A stretch of 30,704 nt of DNA from NCBI GenBank assembly GCA_964481835.1, contig CAYZTT010000008.1:1-30704 (forward strand). The letters run 5' to 3'. The position numbers were made by a program, and so were the translations under genes. This DNA comes from JABIBT01 sp964481835. GTDB lineage: Archaea; Nanobdellota; Nanobdellia; SCGC-AAA011-G17; PNOQ01. The notes beneath the pieces are model-generated. The model was not told the DNA's origin. It did not search any database and saw nothing but the letters and a program-made list of their open reading frames with translations. Of this stretch, positions 28,490 to 30,704 are shown piece after piece (within the stretch, counting starts at the first letter, position 1; each line of letters opens with the position of its first letter).

Positions 28490-28780
28490 ATGGCAGAAAC
28501 AAAAGATGACCATACAGTTCTAGTTGGCGGAAAGCCCTTTATGAATTATGTAACGGGGGTCGTAATGCAGTTTACAACACAAAATGCAAAAGAAGTAGCG
28601 ATTAAAGCAAGAGGGAAGTTTATTTCTAGGGCAGTAGATATAGCAGAAGTGGCAACAAAGAGATTCCTAGAAAATACAGTATCCATAAAAGATATCAAAA
28701 TTGACTCTGAAGAGTTTGAAAACAAAGAAGGGAAACAAGTTAGAGTCTCAACAATTGAAATCTTCCTGGATAAGAAATAA
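28490..28780 (+). CDS. alba: Alba family DNA/RNA-binding protein
   Basis: A 96-residue chromatin protein of archaea that coats and bridges DNA as a dimer and also binds RNA. The loop VLVGGKPFMNYVTGVV matches the Alba signature; where many Albas have Lys-Lys before Pro, this one has Gly-Lys, so K15 remains and the neighbour is changed. The helix ISRAVDIAEVATKRFLE and the strand pair KIDSEEFENKEGKQVRVS with IEIFLDKK complete the fold. A strong AGGAGG site decides the start. T-rich sequence after the stop (28783-28798) probably ends the transcript. Confidence 0.95.
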   Translation: MAETKDDHTVLVGGKPFMNYVTGVVMQFTTQNAKEVAIKARGKFISRAVDIAEVATKRFLENTVSIKDIKIDSEEFENKEGKQVRVSTIEIFLDKK

Positions 28781-28782
28781 TA

Positions 28783-28798
28783 TCTTTTTCTTTTCTTA
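28783..28798 (+). terminator. T-rich terminator after alba
   Basis: TCTTTTTCTTTTCTTA follows the alba stop by a few bases and resembles archaeal U-rich terminators. Confidence 0.4.
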
Positions 28799-28805
28799 TA
28801 ACAAC

Positions 28806-28814
28806 ATTTAAAAA
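28806..28814 (+). promoter_or_regulatory. TATA box of the antiporter gene
   Basis: ATTTAAAAA, about 40 bp before the start codon. The short leader would contain GAGGG (28840-28844). Confidence 0.45.
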
Positions 28815-28849
28815 CAATTATTTCTAAAATTCTATTAAAGAGGGATATG

Positions 28850-30577
28850 ATGGTTTTTAGTGAGATCATAGCAAGTTTAAGTAACAACATAGTTATGGAG
28901 ATAGCAGTAGTAATTATTCTCGCAACTTTATTATCTTATATTGTCAGGCTATTTAGACAACCATTAATCCCTGCCTATATTATTGCGGGATTAATTCTGG
29001 GTCCAATAGGATTGGGGTTAATAAAAGATCCCGTCGCAATTAGAACTCTCTCAGAATTGGGGATATCCTTCTTGCTTTTCGTAGTAGGCTTAGAAATCAA
29101 TCTTTCAAAACTAAAAACAGTGGGATCCGCGGCAATATTCGGCGGACTTATACAAATAGCAGCAATTTACATCGCAGGATTTTATCTTGCTTTGAATTTA
29201 GGATTCTCACAATTTGAAGCAATAATCATGGGACTAGTTCTAACGTTCTCTAGTACGATGATAGTGGTAAAATTACTCTCAGATTCCGAACAGATCGATA
29301 CACTCCACGGGAGAATTGCCCTGGGGATACTCTTAATACAAGATGTAGTGGTCTTCATTGCACTTTCTTTGTTAGTAACAGTAAACGATTTCTCCGTCTC
29401 AATAATTGCATACTCCATGATAAAACTCCTTCTCTTAACTATGGCTGCATTCATCTCAGGGAAGTTTCTATTCCCCCGGATTTTCAATTTTGCAGCCAAA
29501 TCCCCAGAGCTACTATTCATGTCCTCTGTGACAGTTCTATTCTTATTCACAATCTTAGCACACCTAATGGAGTTCTCATTAGCAATTGGGGCTTTCTTAG
29601 GGGGACTTTCTCTAGCAAGCCTACCCTATCACCATGACATTAGGGGGAGGGTAAATCCCCTAAAAAGTTTCTTCTCCACACTATTTTTTGTATCGCTGGG
29701 TATGCAGTTAACACCCATCCCCATGGAGTTTTTCAAATACATTGCATATTTCTTACTGATAGTTGTCTTCTTAAAGCCCACAATAATCTACTTACTAACC
29801 GCTCTATTTGGGTATGAAAAAAGAACTTCATTTCTCTCAGGGCTAAGCCTGGGCCAAACTTCTGAGTTTTCTTTAATACTCGTAACTCTTCCATTCGTAT
29901 TCAATTTAATATCTGCAGAATTATTCTCTATGGTAATCTTCTTGGCAATTGTAACAATGATCCTAACCTCATATCTACTTGAATTCCAAAACGGAATCTA
30001 CATGATGTTCTTGCCAATATTAAAATTAATCGAGAATCTAATCCCCCCCAATCTAAAAAACAAATTAGAATATAAACCAAAAGAGAGACACATAGATACA
30101 CTCCTAGTGGGATGTCACCGCATGGGCTCAATGTTTCTAGAGACTCTTGAAGGATTTAAGAGAAAGGTACTAATTATCGACAACAATCCAGAGGTCATAA
30201 AAGAAACCATTGGTAAAAAACTATCTTCTATGTATGGAGATGTCCGAAACAAAGAGATTTTAGACAAAGTAAACTTTAAGAAAATCAAAATGATTATTTC
30301 TACCGTTCCACATGCAGATGAAAACCTGTTCTTAATTGATTATGCAAAATCCAAAAATCCAAAAATCAAGATACTAGTAACCGCAAATCATTTTTATTCT
30401 GCAAAGAAGATGTATCGAAACGGGGCAGATTATGTAATCCTGCCACACATCCTTACCGGAGAGAAGGTATCCACTATTTTGAAGAGGGCCTTCCAGAATA
30501 AAACTTATCTTGCGAAACTAACTAAAAAACATTTCAAACTTCTTGGCGTAGATGAAAAATTGATAAATAGATTTTAA
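28850..30577 (+). CDS. CPA2-type monovalent cation/proton antiporter with RCK (TrkA-N) domain
   Basis: A polytopic transporter exchanging Na+ or K+ for H+ (Kef/CPA2 family). About twelve membrane spans cover residues 15-390, including the family motif PAYIIAGLILGPIGLGLI and the helix SELGISFLLFVVGLEINLSK, with an LGILLIQDVVVF span near residue 160. A cytoplasmic nucleotide-binding RCK-N domain follows (about 415-530). Its Rossmann loop is LLVGCHRMGSMFLETL with the acidic strand end IIDNNP, a site that senses NAD(H). A separate RCK-C domain is not seen. ATGATG offers two starts; GAGGG five bases before the second favours 28850. It is convergent with the CAT tRNA. Confidence 0.93.
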   Translation: MVFSEIIASLSNNIVMEIAVVIILATLLSYIVRLFRQPLIPAYIIAGLILGPIGLGLIKDPVAIRTLSELGISFLLFVVGLEINLSKLKTVGSAAIFGGLIQIAAIYIAGFYLALNLGFSQFEAIIMGLVLTFSSTMIVVKLLSDSEQIDTLHGRIALGILLIQDVVVFIALSLLVTVNDFSVSIIAYSMIKLLLLTMAAFISGKFLFPRIFNFAAKSPELLFMSSVTVLFLFTILAHLMEFSLAIGAFLGGLSLASLPYHHDIRGRVNPLKSFFSTLFFVSLGMQLTPIPMEFFKYIAYFLLIVVFLKPTIIYLLTALFGYEKRTSFLSGLSLGQTSEFSLILVTLPFVFNLISAELFSMVIFLAIVTMILTSYLLEFQNGIYMMFLPILKLIENLIPPNLKNKLEYKPKERHIDTLLVGCHRMGSMFLETLEGFKRKVLIIDNNPEVIKETIGKKLSSMYGDVRNKEILDKVNFKKIKMIISTVPHADENLFLIDYAKSKNPKIKILVTANHFYSAKKMYRNGADYVILPHILTGEKVSTILKRAFQNKTYLAKLTKKHFKLLGVDEKLINRF

Positions 30578-30579
30578 TA

Positions 30580-30651
30580 TGGCGCCGCCCGGATTTGAAC
30601 CGGGGACCTTCTGCGCATGAGACAGACGTTCTACCACTGAACTACGGCGCC
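30580..30651 (-). tRNA. tRNA with anticodon CAT (elongator Met or Ile2), unusual G37
   Basis: The minus strand folds as acceptor GGCGCCG/CGGCGCC, D arm GTTC-AGTGGTA-GAAC, anticodon stem TCTGT/GCAGA with a U-G closing pair, loop CTCATGC, variable AGGTC and T arm CCCGG-TTCAAAT-CCGGG with discriminator A. Positions 34-36 are CAT. It lacks the initiator features (A1-U72 and three G-C pairs at the base of the anticodon stem), so it should be elongator Met or a tRNA-Ile2 that reads AUA after agmatidine modification. Position 37 is G where A is expected. CCA is not encoded. The length is 72 nt. Confidence 0.9.
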
Positions 30652-30673
30652 TTAAGAGAAAGAACAAAAGTTT

Positions 30674-30682
30674 ATTTTAAAA
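30674..30682 (-). promoter_or_regulatory. TATA box of the CAT tRNA
   Basis: Minus-strand TTTTAAAAT centred about 27 bp upstream of the tRNA 5' end. Confidence 0.5.
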
Positions 30683-30704
30683 AGGTTATGTTTTACTAAA
30701 ATTT

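Noticed and set aside
1..30704. CRISPR array, insertion sequence, prophage or defence system
   Set aside because: No direct-repeat array with spacers, transposase, integrase or terminal inverted repeats was seen on either strand. tRNA neighbours show no attachment-site repeats.

Overview
The window is a compact, AT-rich archaeal chromosome segment. It carries eukaryote-like ribosomal proteins (eL14, eL19, eL32, eL34, eS4, eS17), SecY, aIF1, the RNase P protein Rnp1, prefoldin alpha, Alba, an archaeo-eukaryotic primase and an EMC3/DUF106 insertase-like protein. Archaeal TATA boxes lie about 25-30 bp before most first genes. Tight packing, missing operon members (adk, cmk, cbf5) and a fused, simplified primase suggest a reduced DPANN lineage. 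Pacearchaeota/Woesearchaeota-like is my guess; the phylum is inference.

Layout. 1-2600: two adjacent paralogous surface/membrane proteins, each with extracellular helical domains, one membrane span and a lysine-rich cytoplasmic coiled coil. The first is split by an apparent +1 shift in a run of nine G. 2589-2942: an orphan CheY-like receiver on the minus strand. 2986-3523: tRNA-Glu(CTC) and tRNA-Gln(CTG), both minus, flanking a tiny exported Cys/Gly-rich protein. 3578-6896: an unknown two-part protein, an anchored protein of nine paired-Cys repeats, a LemA-HtpX membrane quality-control pair and a small unknown minus gene. 6983-11989: mostly exported or membrane accessory genes. These include a 51-residue two-span protein, a large subtilase-like protein whose catalytic Asp position looks altered, and a dockerin-like secreted protein split by an in-frame TAG. 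The last two share a near-identical promoter element. A small unknown gene with a strong palindrome at its predicted transcription start closes this part.

12122-26951: a ribosomal protein super-operon on the plus strand: uL3-uL4-uL23-uL2-uS19-uL22-uS3-uL29-aIF1-Rnp1-uS17-uL14-uL24-eS4-uL5-uS14-uS8-uL6-eL32-eL19-uL18-uS5-uL30-uL15-SecY, then EMC3-like, eL34, eL14 and prefoldin alpha. Most junctions overlap by 4-23 bp or are separated by 1-2 bp, implying translational coupling. 26987-30577: primase, eS17, Alba and a CPA2-type cation/proton antiporter with an NAD-binding RCK domain. 30580-30651: a minus-strand tRNA with a CAT anticodon and an unusual G37.

The ribosomal half couples ribosome assembly, initiation, tRNA maturation, protein export and chaperoning. 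The first 12 kb is accessory cell-envelope biology. No stretch over 300 bases lacks a gene, and I see no rRNA, CRISPR array, insertion sequence or prophage. The most interesting points are the PriS-PriL-like primase fusion that has lost the Fe-S cysteines, the subtilase with no canonical catalytic Asp, the TAG-split dockerin-like gene, the shared promoter element, the palindrome at 11625-11650, and two tRNAs with unusual anticodon-loop bases.
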